The notes: a model not told the origin generated them from the sequence alone. A stretch of 64,000 bases of DNA from Chryseobacterium scophthalmum (GCF_900143185.1 NZ_FSRQ01000001.1:868001-932000), one strand, 5' to 3'. Positions 36,344 to 46,611 are shown, counted from the first letter of the stretch. Numbers and translations: made by a program.

Positions 36344-36426
36344 TACCTATTCAAAATTAATTAGAATGAATTTTCTTCTAAGCTTTATAAATATGAAGTT
36401 AATTTTTTTATAATTCTTATTAAGTT

Positions 36427-36477
36427 GCCACGAATACACGAATGTTTTTTGATAAATATATTTCGTGCATTCGTGGT
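36427..36477. repeat. GCCACGAAT hairpin element, copy D
   Basis: GCCACGAATACACGAAT pairs with TTCGTGCATTCGTGGT. It is in the gap between the oxidoreductase and the TPR gene terminator. Confidence 0.72.
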
Positions 36478-36506
36478 CATCCTATTTAATAATTATTCAA
36501 AAACAA

Positions 36507-36533
36507 AAAATCGCCTCAAAATGAGACGATTTT
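36507..36533 (-). terminator. Terminator of the gyrA-TPR operon
   Basis: Stem AAAATCGCCTCA/TGAGACGATTTT with one mismatch and T runs on both sides. It lies 24 bases past the TPR gene stop. Confidence 0.8.
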
Positions 36534-36556
36534 CTTTAGTGTAAATATTTAAAATA

Positions 36557-37609
36557 TTATTTAGCTTTAGCCTGAAGTTCAGCTTCTTTAGCTTTCATTT
36601 CAGTAACTTTAGCTTGATTTTTAAGCATTCCGTAAATGTCTTTCAAAATGGAAACAGCATCAATATTGTTAGGATTTGCCTGATACCATTTTTCAGCATG
36701 AGGCAACGCCTTACCAAATCTCTCTTTTCTTGCTTCAATTAACGTTGTAGCTTTATCCGGATCTGATTTTCTGATTGCATTAATTGCTTCAACCGCTTTA
36801 TTATCATCACCAATAGTAGTATAAACTAAATTTTGATAAGCATTATCCTTTAATTTAGTATCATTACCAGCCAGCTCAATTGCTTTATTAAATGAAGCAA
36901 TTGCATCAGTTGCTGTGGCTTCGTTTTTTGATTGTAAAACACCTAAATTATACCAATTGGTAGCATCATTAGGATTTTTTGCTAACTGCTCCTTAAGGTT
37001 TACCATAAATTGGTCAGTTTTACCTGTTGCATATAATGCAGAACCATGATATTCTTTTAATTTAGCATTATTAGGATATTTTGCTAATCCTTTTTCAATC
37101 AATGCTAAAGCTTCATCGTTTTTCTTTGCATTTAAAAGCAAAGTAGATAAAGTTTCATATAAATCTGGTTCAACACTTTTCGTTTGCTCAGTTTTAAAAT
37201 CAGAATAATCTTTTGATGAACTTTTCTTTAAAAGGTCCCAAGTTGCTTTATCATAAGCTGAAACTTGTCCTGATTTATTTTCTTTTGCAGTATAAGTTGT
37301 CTGAATTCCTGTATAGCCAGAATTAATTAAATCAGTATAAATTTTTATAGATTCATCTAAGTTGTTTGCCAAAGCATAACTCAAACCCGCATAATACTTG
37401 TAAGTTTTATCCTCTTGACCGTTTGCTTTTAACAAATCATAAAGTTCTATGAACTTTGGTCCTGCTACCGTATAATTTTTTGCATTATATGCATCCATCG
37501 CCGCTTTATTAGTAGCTTGAACTTGAGCATTTACATCTTTTTTATCTTCCTTCTGCCCGAAAGCAAAAACCGAAGAAACGATTGCTATACCTAAAATTAG
37601 CTTTTTCAT
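36557..37609 (-). CDS. Exported tetratricopeptide-repeat protein, 350 aa
   Basis: It has a signal peptide (MKKLILGIAIVSSVFAFG), then a chain of helical TPR-like repeats over about 30-335 (NAKNYTVAGPKFIELYDLL, DEALALIEKGLAKYPNNAKL, NDATNWYNLGVLQSKNE). The Lys/Ala-rich tail ends in AKAK. It should be a periplasmic scaffold for protein contacts. It begins 28 bases after the gyrA stop on the same strand, so it is probably co-transcribed with gyrA. The partner is unknown. Confidence 0.85.
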   Translation of the reverse strand: MKKLILGIAIVSSVFAFGQKEDKKDVNAQVQATNKAAMDAYNAKNYTVAGPKFIELYDLLKANGQEDKTYKYYAGLSYALANNLDESIKIYTDLINSGYTGIQTTYTAKENKSGQVSAYDKATWDLLKKSSSKDYSDFKTEQTKSVEPDLYETLSTLLLNAKKNDEALALIEKGLAKYPNNAKLKEYHGSALYATGKTDQFMVNLKEQLAKNPNDATNWYNLGVLQSKNEATATDAIASFNKAIELAGNDTKLKDNAYQNLVYTTIGDDNKAVEAINAIRKSDPDKATTLIEARKERFGKALPHAEKWYQANPNNIDAVSILKDIYGMLKNQAKVTEMKAKEAELQAKAK

Positions 37610-37637
37610 AAATAAGAATTTTAATTATATTTTTATA

Positions 37638-40223
37638 TTATTCTTCAGAATCTGAATTTTCAGTTCCATCAGTCGGGTTTTCTTCTGTATTTTCTGCCTT
37701 TGGTGAAGCATTTTCTTCTGTAGAAATATTTTCTTCAGATTCTTCTCCTTCAATAACCTCCTCTTCTACATCTTTATCCATTGATACTTTTGCAATAGCT
37801 GCAATCTCGTCATTCTTTTTAAGATTGATCATTCTTACACCCTGAGTATTTCTACCCATCACACGCATTTCGTCCATATTCATTCTGATAGCAACCCCGG
37901 ATTTATTGATAATCATCAATCCATCTTCGTCTGTAACATTCTGAATAGCAATAAGATTACCCGTCTTTTCAGTTATATTTAAAGTAATAACTCCTTTTCC
38001 ACCTCTGTTGGTAATTCTATAGTCTTCAACTGCAGTTCTCTTACCATATCCTTTTTCAGATACTACAAGAACGGTATCATTTTCCAAATCGTTGACAACA
38101 ATCATACCAATAACCTCATCGTTCTCTTCCATCGTAATACCACGAACCCCGATAGATCCTCTACCAACTTCTCTTACTTTTTCCTCAGGGAAACGAATAC
38201 ATTTACCATTTTTGGTAGCAATCATAATCTGAGATTCACCATTAGTAAGATAAGCACTTAATAACTGATCGTTTTCTCTGATTTCGATAGCATTAATACC
38301 ATTTACTCTCGGTCTTGAATAAGCTTCTAAAGATGTTTTCTTAATCGTACCGTTTTTAGTAATCATTACAACGCTCATCTGGTTGATGTAATCTACATCT
38401 TTCAGATCATTGGTTCTGATGTATGCTTTAATCTTATCATCTGGTTCGATGTTGATTAAATTTTGTACCGCTCTTCCTTTTGCCGTTTTAGAACCTTCAG
38501 GAATTTCAAATACTCTTAACCAGTAACACTTACCTTTTTCAGTAAAGAACAACATATATTGGTGATTGGTTGCAGAAACAATATACTCCAAGAAATCTGA
38601 ATCTCTTGTTGTAGCCGCTTTGTTACCAACTCCACCTCTACTTTGGATTTTATATTCTGAAAGCAACGTTCTCTTCACATATCCTGCATGAGAAATAGTA
38701 AGAACAACCGCTTCATTCGGAATAATATCTTCAATAGACATTTCACCTCCAGAATAATCGATTTCTGTTCTTCTTTCGTCACCGTATTTTTCTTTTACTT
38801 CAGCTAATTCTTCCTTAATAATTTGGAATCTTCTTGGTTCATTAGCCAAAATATCTTCTAAATTATTAATTTCTTTCATAATAGCATCGTATTCGTCACG
38901 GATCTTATCAAGCTCCATTCCTGTAAGACGAGCCAAACGAAGATCAAGAATTGCCTGCGCCTGAATTTCTGATAATTCAAATGCTTCGATCAAACCTTCT
39001 TTTGCACCTTGTGGATTAGCGCTGTGACGAATAATTGAAATTGCTTTATCTAAAGAAGCTTGAGAACCAATCACTTTCATGAAACCTTCAAGGATGTGGG
39101 CTCTTTCTTTTGCTTTTCTAAGTTCGTATTCCGTTCTTCTTACAATCACCACATGTCTATGCTCAACAAAATGGTGAATAATGTCTTTTAAATTCAGCTG
39201 TTCCGGTCTTCCGTGTACCAAAGCGATATTGTTTACACTGAAAGAAGTTTGTAACGAAGTATATTTATATAATAAGTTCAGAACAACATTAGGAATTGCA
39301 TCATTTTTCAATTCATAAACGATACGCATTCCGTTTCTGTCTGATTCATCTCTGATTTCGTAGATTCCAGGAATTTTCTCATCTTTTACCAACTCAGCTG
39401 TTCTGGCAATCATTTCAGCTTTGTTTACCTGATAAGGTATTTCGGTTACGATAATTGCATTTCTATTGTGTACTTCCTCGAAGCTTACTTTTGCTCTAAG
39501 AACCACTCTTCCTCTTCCTGTATGGAAAGCATCTCTTACACCATCGTATCCGTAAATAATTCCACCTGTAGGAAAATCCGGAGCAACAATGTGCTGCATC
39601 AGTTCATCGATGCTAATTTCTTTATTATCAATATATGCAGTAATTGCATCTACAGCTTCAGAGAGATTGTGAGGCGCCATATTCGTCGCCATACCTACTG
39701 CGATACCAGAAGTACCGTTCACCAAAAGATTTGGAATTTTTGTAGGCATTACAGTAGGCTCTGTTAAGCTGTCATCAAAGTTATTTTGAAAGTCAACTGT
39801 TTCTTTATCAAGATCTGATAAAATTTCGTCCGAAACTTTTTTAAGTCTTGCCTCGGTATAACGCATTGCTGCAGGTGGATCACCATCCATCGAACCGAAG
39901 TTACCCTGACCGTCAACCTGTGGATAACGTAAACTCCAAGGCTGAGCCATTCTTACCATTGCGTCATAAACTGAAGAATCTCCATGTGGGTGATATTTAC
40001 CTAAAACATCCCCAACAATTCTCGCTGACTTTAAGTATTTTCTGTTTGAGAAAACCCCTAAACCATACATACCATAAAGCACTCTTCGGTGTACTGGCTT
40101 AAGACCATCTCTTACGTCCGGTAATGCTCTCGAAACAATAACCGACATCGAATAATCAATGTAAGATGATTTCATTTCATCAACAATGTTGATAGGAATT
40201 AATCTTTCTCCTTCTTTTTGCAT
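37638..40223 (-). CDS. gyrA: DNA gyrase subunit A
   Basis: The 861-residue protein carries the breakage-reunion domain with the catalytic Tyr122 in [10 protein letters not shown], then the C-terminal six-bladed wrapping domain with the GyrA box-like QSRGGVG near 530, and an acidic tail of about 50 residues. The quinolone-resistance region reads GDSSVYD with Ser83, Ser84 and Asp87 in E. coli numbering, so the usual resistance changes at 83 and 87 are absent. A 6-bp hairpin (TCAGAC/GTCTGA) sits in its leader at 40248-40271. Confidence 0.98.
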   Translation of the reverse strand: MQKEGERLIPINIVDEMKSSYIDYSMSVIVSRALPDVRDGLKPVHRRVLYGMYGLGVFSNRKYLKSARIVGDVLGKYHPHGDSSVYDAMVRMAQPWSLRYPQVDGQGNFGSMDGDPPAAMRYTEARLKKVSDEILSDLDKETVDFQNNFDDSLTEPTVMPTKIPNLLVNGTSGIAVGMATNMAPHNLSEAVDAITAYIDNKEISIDELMQHIVAPDFPTGGIIYGYDGVRDAFHTGRGRVVLRAKVSFEEVHNRNAIIVTEIPYQVNKAEMIARTAELVKDEKIPGIYEIRDESDRNGMRIVYELKNDAIPNVVLNLLYKYTSLQTSFSVNNIALVHGRPEQLNLKDIIHHFVEHRHVVIVRRTEYELRKAKERAHILEGFMKVIGSQASLDKAISIIRHSANPQGAKEGLIEAFELSEIQAQAILDLRLARLTGMELDKIRDEYDAIMKEINNLEDILANEPRRFQIIKEELAEVKEKYGDERRTEIDYSGGEMSIEDIIPNEAVVLTISHAGYVKRTLLSEYKIQSRGGVGNKAATTRDSDFLEYIVSATNHQYMLFFTEKGKCYWLRVFEIPEGSKTAKGRAVQNLINIEPDDKIKAYIRTNDLKDVDYINQMSVVMITKNGTIKKTSLEAYSRPRVNGINAIEIRENDQLLSAYLTNGESQIMIATKNGKCIRFPEEKVREVGRGSIGVRGITMEENDEVIGMIVVNDLENDTVLVVSEKGYGKRTAVEDYRITNRGGKGVITLNITEKTGNLIAIQNVTDEDGLMIINKSGVAIRMNMDEMRVMGRNTQGVRMINLKKNDEIAAIAKVSMDKDVEEEVIEGEESEENISTEENASPKAENTEENPTDGTENSDSEE

Positions 40224-40371
40224 ATATAAGTTTTATTGTAATGATAATCAGACTTTTAAAAATTGGTCTGAAAACTATTTATTTTGAATAATTAATAACG
40301 TGCTAAGTTACAAAATTTTTACCGATTTTTGCCTGAGAAATCAAGCAAAATATCTTAAAAAAAATTAAAAT

Positions 40372-40686
40372 ATGAGTGTATTAAGTATAACTTTTCATTG
40401 CATAAACAGCAGCATAGATGAGTGGGAAAACTATGTGGATGAAACTTTAGTTTTAATGGCTGAAAACCTTCTGGATGTTGATAAATACATCTTATCTGAA
40501 GTTCACAGTGATTTTATTGATGAAGGAAAAAATTATAACCTTCTTTTAATCTTTGATAACGAAGAAAAAAGAACTGAGTTTATGGAAAGTGAATTATTAA
40601 ACATCTCCGAAAGAATCGAAACTAAATTTGGTCAGGATGTTATGATTTTCAATACTTCTTTAAATCCTAAGAAGAAAAATCTTTAG
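40372..40686 (+). CDS. DUF4286 family protein
   Basis: The 104-residue soluble protein reads SITFHCINSSIDEWENYVDE, then VDKYILSEVHSDFIDEG and LLIFDNEEKRTEFME, a small ferredoxin-like fold found widely in Bacteroidota as DUF4286. No function is known. It is a single gene, divergent from gyrA, with a strong terminator 24 bases after its stop. Confidence 0.82.
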   Translation: MSVLSITFHCINSSIDEWENYVDETLVLMAENLLDVDKYILSEVHSDFIDEGKNYNLLLIFDNEEKRTEFMESELLNISERIETKFGQDVMIFNTSLNPKKKNL

Positions 40687-40710
40687 TAAAACTCAACTTA
40701 AAGGATAAAT

Positions 40711-40748
40711 AAAAAGGCTGTCTCAAAAATTGAAACAGCCTTTTTTTT
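40711..40748 (+). terminator. Terminator of the DUF4286 gene
   Basis: AAAAAGGCTGT with ACAGCCTTTTT and a T8 run. The T run touches the stop of the minus-strand His-rich gene. Confidence 0.88.
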
Positions 40749-41028
40749 ATAAATTAACAACAATTACCGGTCTGCTATGATAAACTCGCGGATGTCTGTA
40801 TTTCTTATGAGAATAATGATGCGGTCTTGCCGGTTTGTAATAATGCTTCTTATAATGTCTTGGAGCTTTATAATAAACAACTTTTTTATACTTTGGCTTG
40901 TGATGACCGTGATAATGATGCTTTTTGTGTGGTCCATGACCATGCCCTCTTTGAAGAGGTGCAGCCTGAGAAAGCATGATTGAGAAAACAATCAAGAATA
41001 GCCCAATTACTTTAGATAAGATTTTCAT
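40747..41028 (-). CDS. Small exported His/Lys/Tyr-rich protein, 93 aa
   Basis: Start chosen at the ATG at 41028 (MKILSKVIGLFLIVFSIM), because a TAATTTTG -7 box at 41060-41053 lies inside the longer frame. A signal peptide covers about residues 1-22. The mature part has 15 His plus many Lys and Tyr (HGHGPHKKHHYHGHHK), with a basic charge and no folded domain. It may bind metal or cell-surface polyanions. Function is not known, and no relative is recognised. Confidence 0.72.
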   Translation of the reverse strand: MKILSKVIGLFLIVFSIMLSQAAPLQRGHGHGPHKKHHYHGHHKPKYKKVVYYKAPRHYKKHYYKPARPHHYSHKKYRHPRVYHSRPVIVVNL

Positions 41029-41153
41029 ATTAACCAATTTCAAATTAAAAATCAAAATTACAATACTAGTGCCAATAATTGTTTACCTCTGTATTTTTCA
41101 CAATTTTTAAGAAATTTTATTATTATTTCAGAATAATCATAGTATAAAATCAA

Positions 41154-41306
41154 TTACCTATTTCTATTTCTTGGATGATGCTCTTTTAATTTTTCAACTT
41201 TCTTATCATGACCGGGAGGCATTGGTCTTCGGCTCGGATGCGGAATACAGGAAGATATAAATCCTGCTGTAATAATGATAGCGATTGTATTTTTCAGGAG
41301 TTTCAT
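41154..41306 (-). CDS. Small lipoprotein, 50 aa, with PPGHDKK motif
   Basis: A short gene: ATG at 41306, 50 codons, stop TAA. The N-terminus ends in the lipobox FISSC (Cys20). The mature 31 residues are basic and hold RPMPPGHDKKVEKLKEHH. The PPGxxKK pattern is also present in the other small lipoprotein at 43160-43339. Such short Bacteroidota lipoproteins are often mislabelled. The function is unknown. Confidence 0.7.
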   Translation of the reverse strand: MKLLKNTIAIIITAGFISSCIPHPSRRPMPPGHDKKVEKLKEHHPRNRNR

Positions 41307-41373
41307 AATTTTAAAATTTAAATTGATGAAATGAATGGTACAATCAAAATGCCAAAAGACTGCTATTTACTAT

Positions 41374-41868
41374 TTAAAAAATATTCGGACTCCTTTTTTC
41401 CAGCATAACGAGGTCTTTCCATTCACCGTGAAGCTGACCAACTTTATCTCTTTTACCAACGATTCTGAAACCGTTTTTCTGATGAAATTTTATAGACGCT
41501 TCATTTTCAGGAAAAATATTTGACTGTAAAGTCCAGAATCCGTGGTTTTCACTATCGAGAATCAGTTTTTTTAAAAGAACCGAACCCAAACCTTTCCCAA
41601 GGTAATTATTATCAAAATAAATACTTACTTCGGCAACGCCTTTAAAACAATCTCTTTTACTTACAGGTTTTAAAGCGCACCAACCGATCACTTCGCTATT
41701 TTCATTTTCCAAAACCCATCTGCAGTCATTTAAAAAGCTGGAATTCCAGGCTTCTGAGCTTGGCAATTCGGTATCGAATGTGGCAATTCCGCTGTCAATT
41801 CCCTGTTTGAAAATTTCTAAAACTCTAGTTTCGTCATGCGGAAGCATTTCTCTTATCTCGTAGTTCAT
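41374..41868 (-). CDS. GNAT acetyltransferase (phosphinothricin/MddA-like)
   Basis: The 164-residue protein has the GNAT fold: EMLPHDETRVLEIFKQGI at the start, the EVIGWCALKPVS strand, YFDNNYLGKGLGSVLLKKLI as motif A for acetyl-CoA and NIFPENEASIKFHQKNGFR as motif B. It resembles the phosphinothricin/methionine-sulfoximine N-acetyltransferases. It starts 3 bases after the DUF421 gene stop, so the two form an operon. The substrate is inferred only from family likeness. Confidence 0.86.
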   Translation of the reverse strand: MNYEIREMLPHDETRVLEIFKQGIDSGIATFDTELPSSEAWNSSFLNDCRWVLENENSEVIGWCALKPVSKRDCFKGVAEVSIYFDNNYLGKGLGSVLLKKLILDSENHGFWTLQSNIFPENEASIKFHQKNGFRIVGKRDKVGQLHGEWKDLVMLEKRSPNIF

Positions 41869-41871
41869 TTT

Positions 41872-42384
41872 TTAATGATATTTTCTTTTATTTTTTCTTT
41901 TAATTCTCGAATAGTGAGTCTGCTGATCATCTTTATCTTCAGAAATCACACTGATATTTCCATCCACCTCCAAAATAGCAAGCTTTACATTTTCCATTGT
42001 TTCTACTCCATGTTCTCTTATCGCTTCATTCAGTTCATCAAAAGTAATTTTCACTTTTCTTAAAGCAACCTGATCTACCCTTCCGTCTTTTACTAAAATT
42101 ACAGGATCTGCTTCCATAAAACTCGCAAAGCTACGATTAGAAAACATCAATCTTTTTAAAGTAAAATTAGCAGCGAATAAAACAAGCGCCGCTACAATTC
42201 CACCTTCTAAGGAAGTATTTTCACCAACCATTGCATTCTGTACTGCATTTGAAATCAACAACAACAAAACAACATCTCCTGCGTTGAGTTGTGAAAGCTG
42301 ATTTTTTCCAAACAAACGGATGGCAATTACCATAAAAAGGTAAACGCAAAGTGAGCGGATAACTACATCAAGAATAGGATTCAC
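41872..42384 (-). CDS. DUF421 (YetF-type) membrane protein
   Basis: The 170-residue protein has three membrane helices in residues 5-80 (LCVYLFMVIAIRLFGKNQLS, VVLLLLISNAVQNAMVGEN) and the soluble DUF421 domain at about 85-150 (DPVILVKDGRVDQVALRKVK, IREHGVETMENVKLAILEVD). YetF-type proteins are of unclear function and in Bacillus spores they are linked to germination proteins. A TACATTTG -7 box lies 30 bases before the start. It is co-transcribed with the GNAT gene. Confidence 0.9.
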   Translation of the reverse strand: MNPILDVVIRSLCVYLFMVIAIRLFGKNQLSQLNAGDVVLLLLISNAVQNAMVGENTSLEGGIVAALVLFAANFTLKRLMFSNRSFASFMEADPVILVKDGRVDQVALRKVKITFDELNEAIREHGVETMENVKLAILEVDGNISVISEDKDDQQTHYSRIKRKNKRKYH

Positions 42385-42431
42385 GGCAGAAAATATTTAA
42401 AATCAAATGTATACAATTACCGGAAATAAAA

Positions 42432-42453
42432 AAACTGCTTTTTCAAGCAGTTT
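42432..42453 (-). terminator. Terminator of the gene at 42483-42887
   Basis: AAACTGCT/AGCAGTTT stem with a 6-base loop and a T run on the minus side, 30 bases past the stop. Confidence 0.72.
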
Positions 42454-42482
42454 AAGGAAAATTATATACAGTTTATGTATTA

Positions 42483-42887
42483 TTATCTATTGTTGATGTC
42501 TACTCTTACAGGCATTACAAAAGAAGAAGCCAGCATATTTTCATTCAGTTTGTTGGCATTTATTTTATACTGAAGATGAGACAATACATTTTCTATTTCT
42601 TTACTTACATTTTTGCAGTCTCCTTTTGAACGTACATTTACAATTTTACCATTTTCTGCAATATCAAATTTCACTTCAGAGTTTACAATTCCTTGTTTAT
42701 AATCCTGATTGGTAAAATCAAAATTAGCCATCAATAGATTTCTGATCTCGCTGAATGCATCATTTTTATTTAATTGAATCTCTTCAATCGTATTGTTTGA
42801 AGTTGTCTGAGCTTTTACGTTACCTGCGATTGCTGTTAATCCTAATGCGAAAAGAGAAGCAACAAATATTTGAATTTTATTTTTCAT
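42483..42887 (-). CDS. Exported protein with TonB-C-like domain, 134 aa
   Basis: The start is set at the second ATG (42887), giving MKNKIQIFVASLFALGLTAI as signal peptide; the ATG at 42893 adds two residues. After a short linker, residues 45-130 have the pattern IVNSEVKFDIAENGKIVNVR and a C-terminal beta strand that resemble the C-terminal domain of energy-transducer TonB. No membrane anchor or proline-rich spacer is present, so it is not a working TonB. An unusual direct repeat lies in its promoter region. Confidence 0.72.
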   Translation of the reverse strand: MKNKIQIFVASLFALGLTAIAGNVKAQTTSNNTIEEIQLNKNDAFSEIRNLLMANFDFTNQDYKQGIVNSEVKFDIAENGKIVNVRSKGDCKNVSKEIENVLSHLQYKINANKLNENMLASSFVMPVRVDINNR

Positions 42888-42935
42888 AACCATTTGATTT
42901 TAAATTATATATTAAACTTGTTTTGAATTCTAAAT

Positions 42936-43055
42936 CAAAGATATAAAAAAATATTCATACAAATTTCACATTGAGTTAACATTGAGTTAACATTAAAATT
43001 CAAAATACTGATAACCAGAGTATTATTATTTAAAAATATTTAAAAAGTTAACATT
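42936..43055 (-). promoter_or_regulatory. Promoter and repeated GTTAACATT sites of the 42483 gene
   Basis: A TATCTTTG -7 box (42943-42936) is followed upstream by two adjacent 11-bp direct repeats, ATTGAGTTAAC at 42970-42980 and 42981-42991. A third GTTAACATT lies at 43047-43055. The 22-bp spacing of the first two, one helical turn each, is what a dimeric regulator would need. No regulator is identified. Confidence 0.45.
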
Positions 43056-43109
43056 GGAGAATAGTTTAGCTTTAAATTAAAGATGGTTTATAACTAATTT
43101 TAAAAGGAA

Positions 43110-43136
43110 AAAGCTACAAACAAGAGTTGTAGCTTT
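43110..43136 (-). terminator. Terminator of the small lipoprotein gene at 43160
   Basis: AAAGCTACAA/TTGTAGCTTT stem with a 7-base loop and a T-rich tail on the minus side. Confidence 0.75.
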
Positions 43137-43159
43137 ATATAATTTTGATATTAATTATT

Positions 43160-43339
43160 TTACTTATTTTGTCCGGGAGCAAAAGGTTTTGCAGATTTTG
43201 TCCCATAAATCTTTTTAGCCTGTCCCGGAGGAATAGGTTTTGATTTCGAAGTTTTAACATGCGTTGTTGACCTTACTTCACAAGACACAATAGTCAAGGA
43301 AAAAGCCAACAGAGCTAAATAAATTTTAATTGATTTCAT
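43160..43339 (-). CDS. Small lipoprotein, 59 aa, with PPGQAKK motif
   Basis: ATG at 43339, 59 codons. The signal ends in lipobox TIVSC (Cys20). The mature 39 residues are basic and contain KPIPPGQAKKIYG followed by KPFAPGQNK, so the PG-Q/N-K pattern occurs twice. Similar short Bacteroidota proteins are often called quinol oxidase subunit 4, with no good reason. It lies 36 bases upstream of uvrA's stop side and is not part of it. Confidence 0.75.
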   Translation of the reverse strand: MKSIKIYLALLAFSLTIVSCEVRSTTHVKTSKSKPIPPGQAKKIYGTKSAKPFAPGQNK

Positions 43340-43375
43340 AAGATTTTCTTTATATAAGGCAACTATGAGACCAAT

Positions 43376-46204
43376 TTACATCTCCTTCTTCAAATACTTC
43401 CCTGTCAAACTTTTCTTCGACTTGATAATTTCTTCAGGAGTTCCTTTGGCAATAATCTCACCGCCGTATTTTCCACCTTCCGGTCCTACATCAATAATAT
43501 GATCTGCCAATTTGATGACATCCATATTATGTTCAATGATGATGAAAGAATTTCCTAATTCAACCAATTTATTAATAGCATCCATTAAAATCTTCACATC
43601 CTCAAAATGCAGTCCCGTTGTTGGTTCATCAAGAATGTATAATGTATTTCCGGTCTGTCTTTTTGCAAGTTCTGTTGCTAATTTGATACGCTGCGCTTCA
43701 CCTCCGGAAAGTGTGGTCGATTGTTGACCCATTGTGATGTAACCCAAACCAACATCCTGCAAAGTTTTTACTCTTGCAAAAATCTTAGGAATCGGCTGGA
43801 AGAAATCTACCGCTTCATCAATCGTCATATCCAACACATCGGAAATCGATTTTCCTTTGTAACGAACTTCCAAAGTTTCTCTGTTGAAACGTTTTCCGTT
43901 GCAGGTTTCGCAATGAACGTAAACATCCGGTAAAAAGTTCATTTCAATTACCTTCAAACCGCCACCTTGACAAGTTTCGCATCTTCCGCCTTTTACGTTG
44001 AAAGAAAATCTTCCCGGTTTGTAGCCACGGATTTTAGATTCAGGCAATTCTGAAAATAAATTTCTGATATCGGTAAACATTCCTGTATAGGTTGCAGGAT
44101 TTGAACGAGGCGTTCTTCCAATCGGAGTCTGGTCTACATCTACAATTTTATCGATATTATCAAGACCTTCTACTTTTTTGTAAGGTAAAGGTTCCTGAAC
44201 CGCTCTGTAGAAATGTTTGTTTAGAATCGGATATAAAGTTCCGTTAATTAAAGAAGATTTTCCACTTCCTGAAATTCCTGTAACCACAACCAATTTTCCC
44301 AAAGGAATATCAAGCGTTACATTTTTAAGGTTATTTCCTGTTGCTCCTTTTAGTATAATATTTTTACCGTTTCCTTCTCTTCTCACTTCCGGAATGGCAA
44401 TTTTTCTTTTTCCTGTAATATAATCTGCGGTAATTGTATCGGCATTCAGCAAATCTTTCGGTTTTCCCTGCCAAAGAATTTCTCCACCAAATTTTCCGGC
44501 TCTTGGACCAATGTCTAAAACCTCATCGGCTTCCATGATCATATCTTTGTCGTGCTCTACAACCAAAACAGAGTTTCCGATGTCACGAAGATTTTTTAAT
44601 GAATTAATAAGCCTTTCGTTGTCTCTTTGGTGCAATCCGATACTTGGTTCATCCAAAATATAAAGAACGTTGACCAATTGTGAACCAATTTGTGTTGCCA
44701 AACGAATTCTTTGAGATTCTCCACCAGAAAGAGTTTTTGAACTTCTGCTCAAACTTAAATAATCTAAACCTACATCCAGTAAAAACTGAAGTCTGGTTTC
44801 GATTTCCTTTAAAATTTCGTGAGCAATAATAGAATTTTTCTCTGAAAATTTATCTTTTACATCAGCCAGCCAATCTTTTAAGTCCGATAAGCTTAAACCG
44901 TTGATTTCAGCAATATTTTTTCCGTCAATTTTAAAACTCAAACTTGAAGGTTGAAGACGCGCTCCTTTACATTCCGGACAGGTTTCTTCCGTGGTGAAAT
45001 GTCTTTCCAGCAAAATTGCTTCGTAAGATTCTCTTTCTTCAATCAATTCTTCCATAAAAGGAATCAAACCATCAAAACTGATTTTGATTTTTTTGGAAAT
45101 TCCTGCGTATTTTAAATCTTTATTAAATTCTTTATGACAACCATTGTACATATAGTCCAACGCTTCTTCCGGAATATCTTTAAAAGACGTTGCCAATCCT
45201 AAACCAAAAATTTCAAGAATATTTTTGATTTGAGAAAGTACATATTTATTAGACTTAATATCTTCCAAAGGCAACAAAGCCCCCTGATTGATTGATAATT
45301 TAGGATTTTCAACAAAATAATCGGTGTTGATTTTTTTAATTGTTCCTAAACCTTTACAACTTGGGCAGCTTCCTTTCGGTGAATTGAATGAAAAAGTATT
45401 CGGTTCCGGTAAAGCCAATGAATGACCGGTTTCAGCATCCATTAAATTTTTTGAGAAATATTCAATTTCTGTACTTCCCAGTTTTTGAATCCCGATTAAA
45501 CCTTCTCCCATTTCCATTGCGGTACGCAACGATTTTTCCATTCTGGCTTCAGATGCGCTTTCTCCGATAATCCAACGGTCGATTACAATATCGATGTCGT
45601 GGGTTTTGTAACGGTCAAGTTTTAAATCATATTCAATGTCCTGTAATTCACCGTCAATTCTTGCCTGTCCGTATCCTTTTTTGGCCATCTGAACAAAAAG
45701 TTCGTGATAATGCCCTTTTCTGGAACGCACAACCGGCGCCATCAACATTATTTTTTCGTTCTTATAATTTTCTTTAATCGTTTCCAGAATCTGATCTTCC
45801 GTATAACTTACCAACTTTTTTCCCGTCGTTTGAGAATAAGCATCAGAAACTCTCGCAAACAAAAGACGAAGATAGTCGTATAGTTCCGTAACAGTTCCTA
45901 CAGTTGAACGAGGGTTTTTATTGGTTGTCTTTTGCTCAATAGCAATCACGGGCGAAAGACCTTCGATTTTATCAACATCCGGACGTTCCAATCCTCCCAA
46001 AAACTGTCTCGCATAAGCAGAAAAAGTTTCGATGTAACGACGCTGACCTTCTGCAAAAATCGTATCAAAAGCCAATGAAGATTTTCCACTTCCCGAAAGA
46101 CCTGTAATTACGACCAATTCGTTGCGCGGAATTTTTACATTAATATTTTTAAGATTGTGTTCACGAGCTCCGTAAACTTCTATATATTCAGTTGATTTAC
46201 TCAT
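43376..46204 (-). CDS. uvrA: Excinuclease ABC subunit A
   Basis: The 942-residue protein has two ABC ATPase halves. Walker A is GLSGSGKSS at 35-43 and [13 protein letters not shown] in the second half. ABC signatures are [12 protein letters not shown] and [12 protein letters not shown]. Zinc-finger cysteine sets are seen in [25 protein letters not shown] and CETCNGKRF. It finds bulky DNA lesions for nucleotide excision repair with UvrB and UvrC. A TAATTTTG -7 box is at 46247-46240. It is a single gene. Confidence 0.98.
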   Translation of the reverse strand: MSKSTEYIEVYGAREHNLKNINVKIPRNELVVITGLSGSGKSSLAFDTIFAEGQRRYIETFSAYARQFLGGLERPDVDKIEGLSPVIAIEQKTTNKNPRSTVGTVTELYDYLRLLFARVSDAYSQTTGKKLVSYTEDQILETIKENYKNEKIMLMAPVVRSRKGHYHELFVQMAKKGYGQARIDGELQDIEYDLKLDRYKTHDIDIVIDRWIIGESASEARMEKSLRTAMEMGEGLIGIQKLGSTEIEYFSKNLMDAETGHSLALPEPNTFSFNSPKGSCPSCKGLGTIKKINTDYFVENPKLSINQGALLPLEDIKSNKYVLSQIKNILEIFGLGLATSFKDIPEEALDYMYNGCHKEFNKDLKYAGISKKIKISFDGLIPFMEELIEERESYEAILLERHFTTEETCPECKGARLQPSSLSFKIDGKNIAEINGLSLSDLKDWLADVKDKFSEKNSIIAHEILKEIETRLQFLLDVGLDYLSLSRSSKTLSGGESQRIRLATQIGSQLVNVLYILDEPSIGLHQRDNERLINSLKNLRDIGNSVLVVEHDKDMIMEADEVLDIGPRAGKFGGEILWQGKPKDLLNADTITADYITGKRKIAIPEVRREGNGKNIILKGATGNNLKNVTLDIPLGKLVVVTGISGSGKSSLINGTLYPILNKHFYRAVQEPLPYKKVEGLDNIDKIVDVDQTPIGRTPRSNPATYTGMFTDIRNLFSELPESKIRGYKPGRFSFNVKGGRCETCQGGGLKVIEMNFLPDVYVHCETCNGKRFNRETLEVRYKGKSISDVLDMTIDEAVDFFQPIPKIFARVKTLQDVGLGYITMGQQSTTLSGGEAQRIKLATELAKRQTGNTLYILDEPTTGLHFEDVKILMDAINKLVELGNSFIIIEHNMDVIKLADHIIDVGPEGGKYGGEIIAKGTPEEIIKSKKSLTGKYLKKEM

Positions 46205-46390
46205 AATTTGGGGTGACTTTACCTGAAAATCACGATGTGCAAAATTACGGAATTTTATGGAATTTATTGTGTTAAAAAATGTTAGTTTCTCATCTGTGAA
46301 ATTAGAGATATTTTATCCATTTTAATTTTAAATCTATAGATTTGTTATTAATAATTATGCCTATATATATTTTAATTTTCTTTTTAAATT

Positions 46391-46513
46391 TTCGTCAATT
46401 CGAGTGTTTTTTCATAATGAAGGGGAGAAAAAATGTATCGAGAATAGAATTTGTTCTCGAAATTAAGAGCTTCTCGATACAATTTTTTTCAAAATTCTAC
46501 TCGAAGTGACGAA
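46391..46513. repeat. Nested inverted-repeat element
   Basis: Outer arms TTCGTCAATTCGAGT and ACTCGAAGTGACGAA are complementary with one mismatch. Inner arms GTATCGAGA and TCTCGATAC (46435-46480) are exact. The 426-base gap 46205-46630 holds only this element, the terminator at 46576 and the uvrA promoter region. Confidence 0.65.
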
Positions 46514-46575
46514 AACGAATCAAAATGCACAATGGGTAATAATTACCTCTAAAAATTTCCCGTGTTTTCTGTATA

Positions 46576-46611
46576 AAAAAGTACCGATGAAATTTTCCAT
46601 CGGTACTTTTT
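46576..46611 (-). terminator. Terminator of the tssE-tssF-lipoprotein block
   Basis: AAAAGTACCGATG/CATCGGTACTTTT stem (13 bp) with T runs on both sides, 20 bases past the lipoprotein stop. Confidence 0.87.

Noticed and set aside
38720..40223. Quinolone resistance change in gyrA
   Set aside because: Ser83 and Asp87 are both present (GDSSVYD).
42483..42887. TonB energy-transducer protein
   Set aside because: It has a cleavable signal and no membrane anchor or proline-rich spacer.
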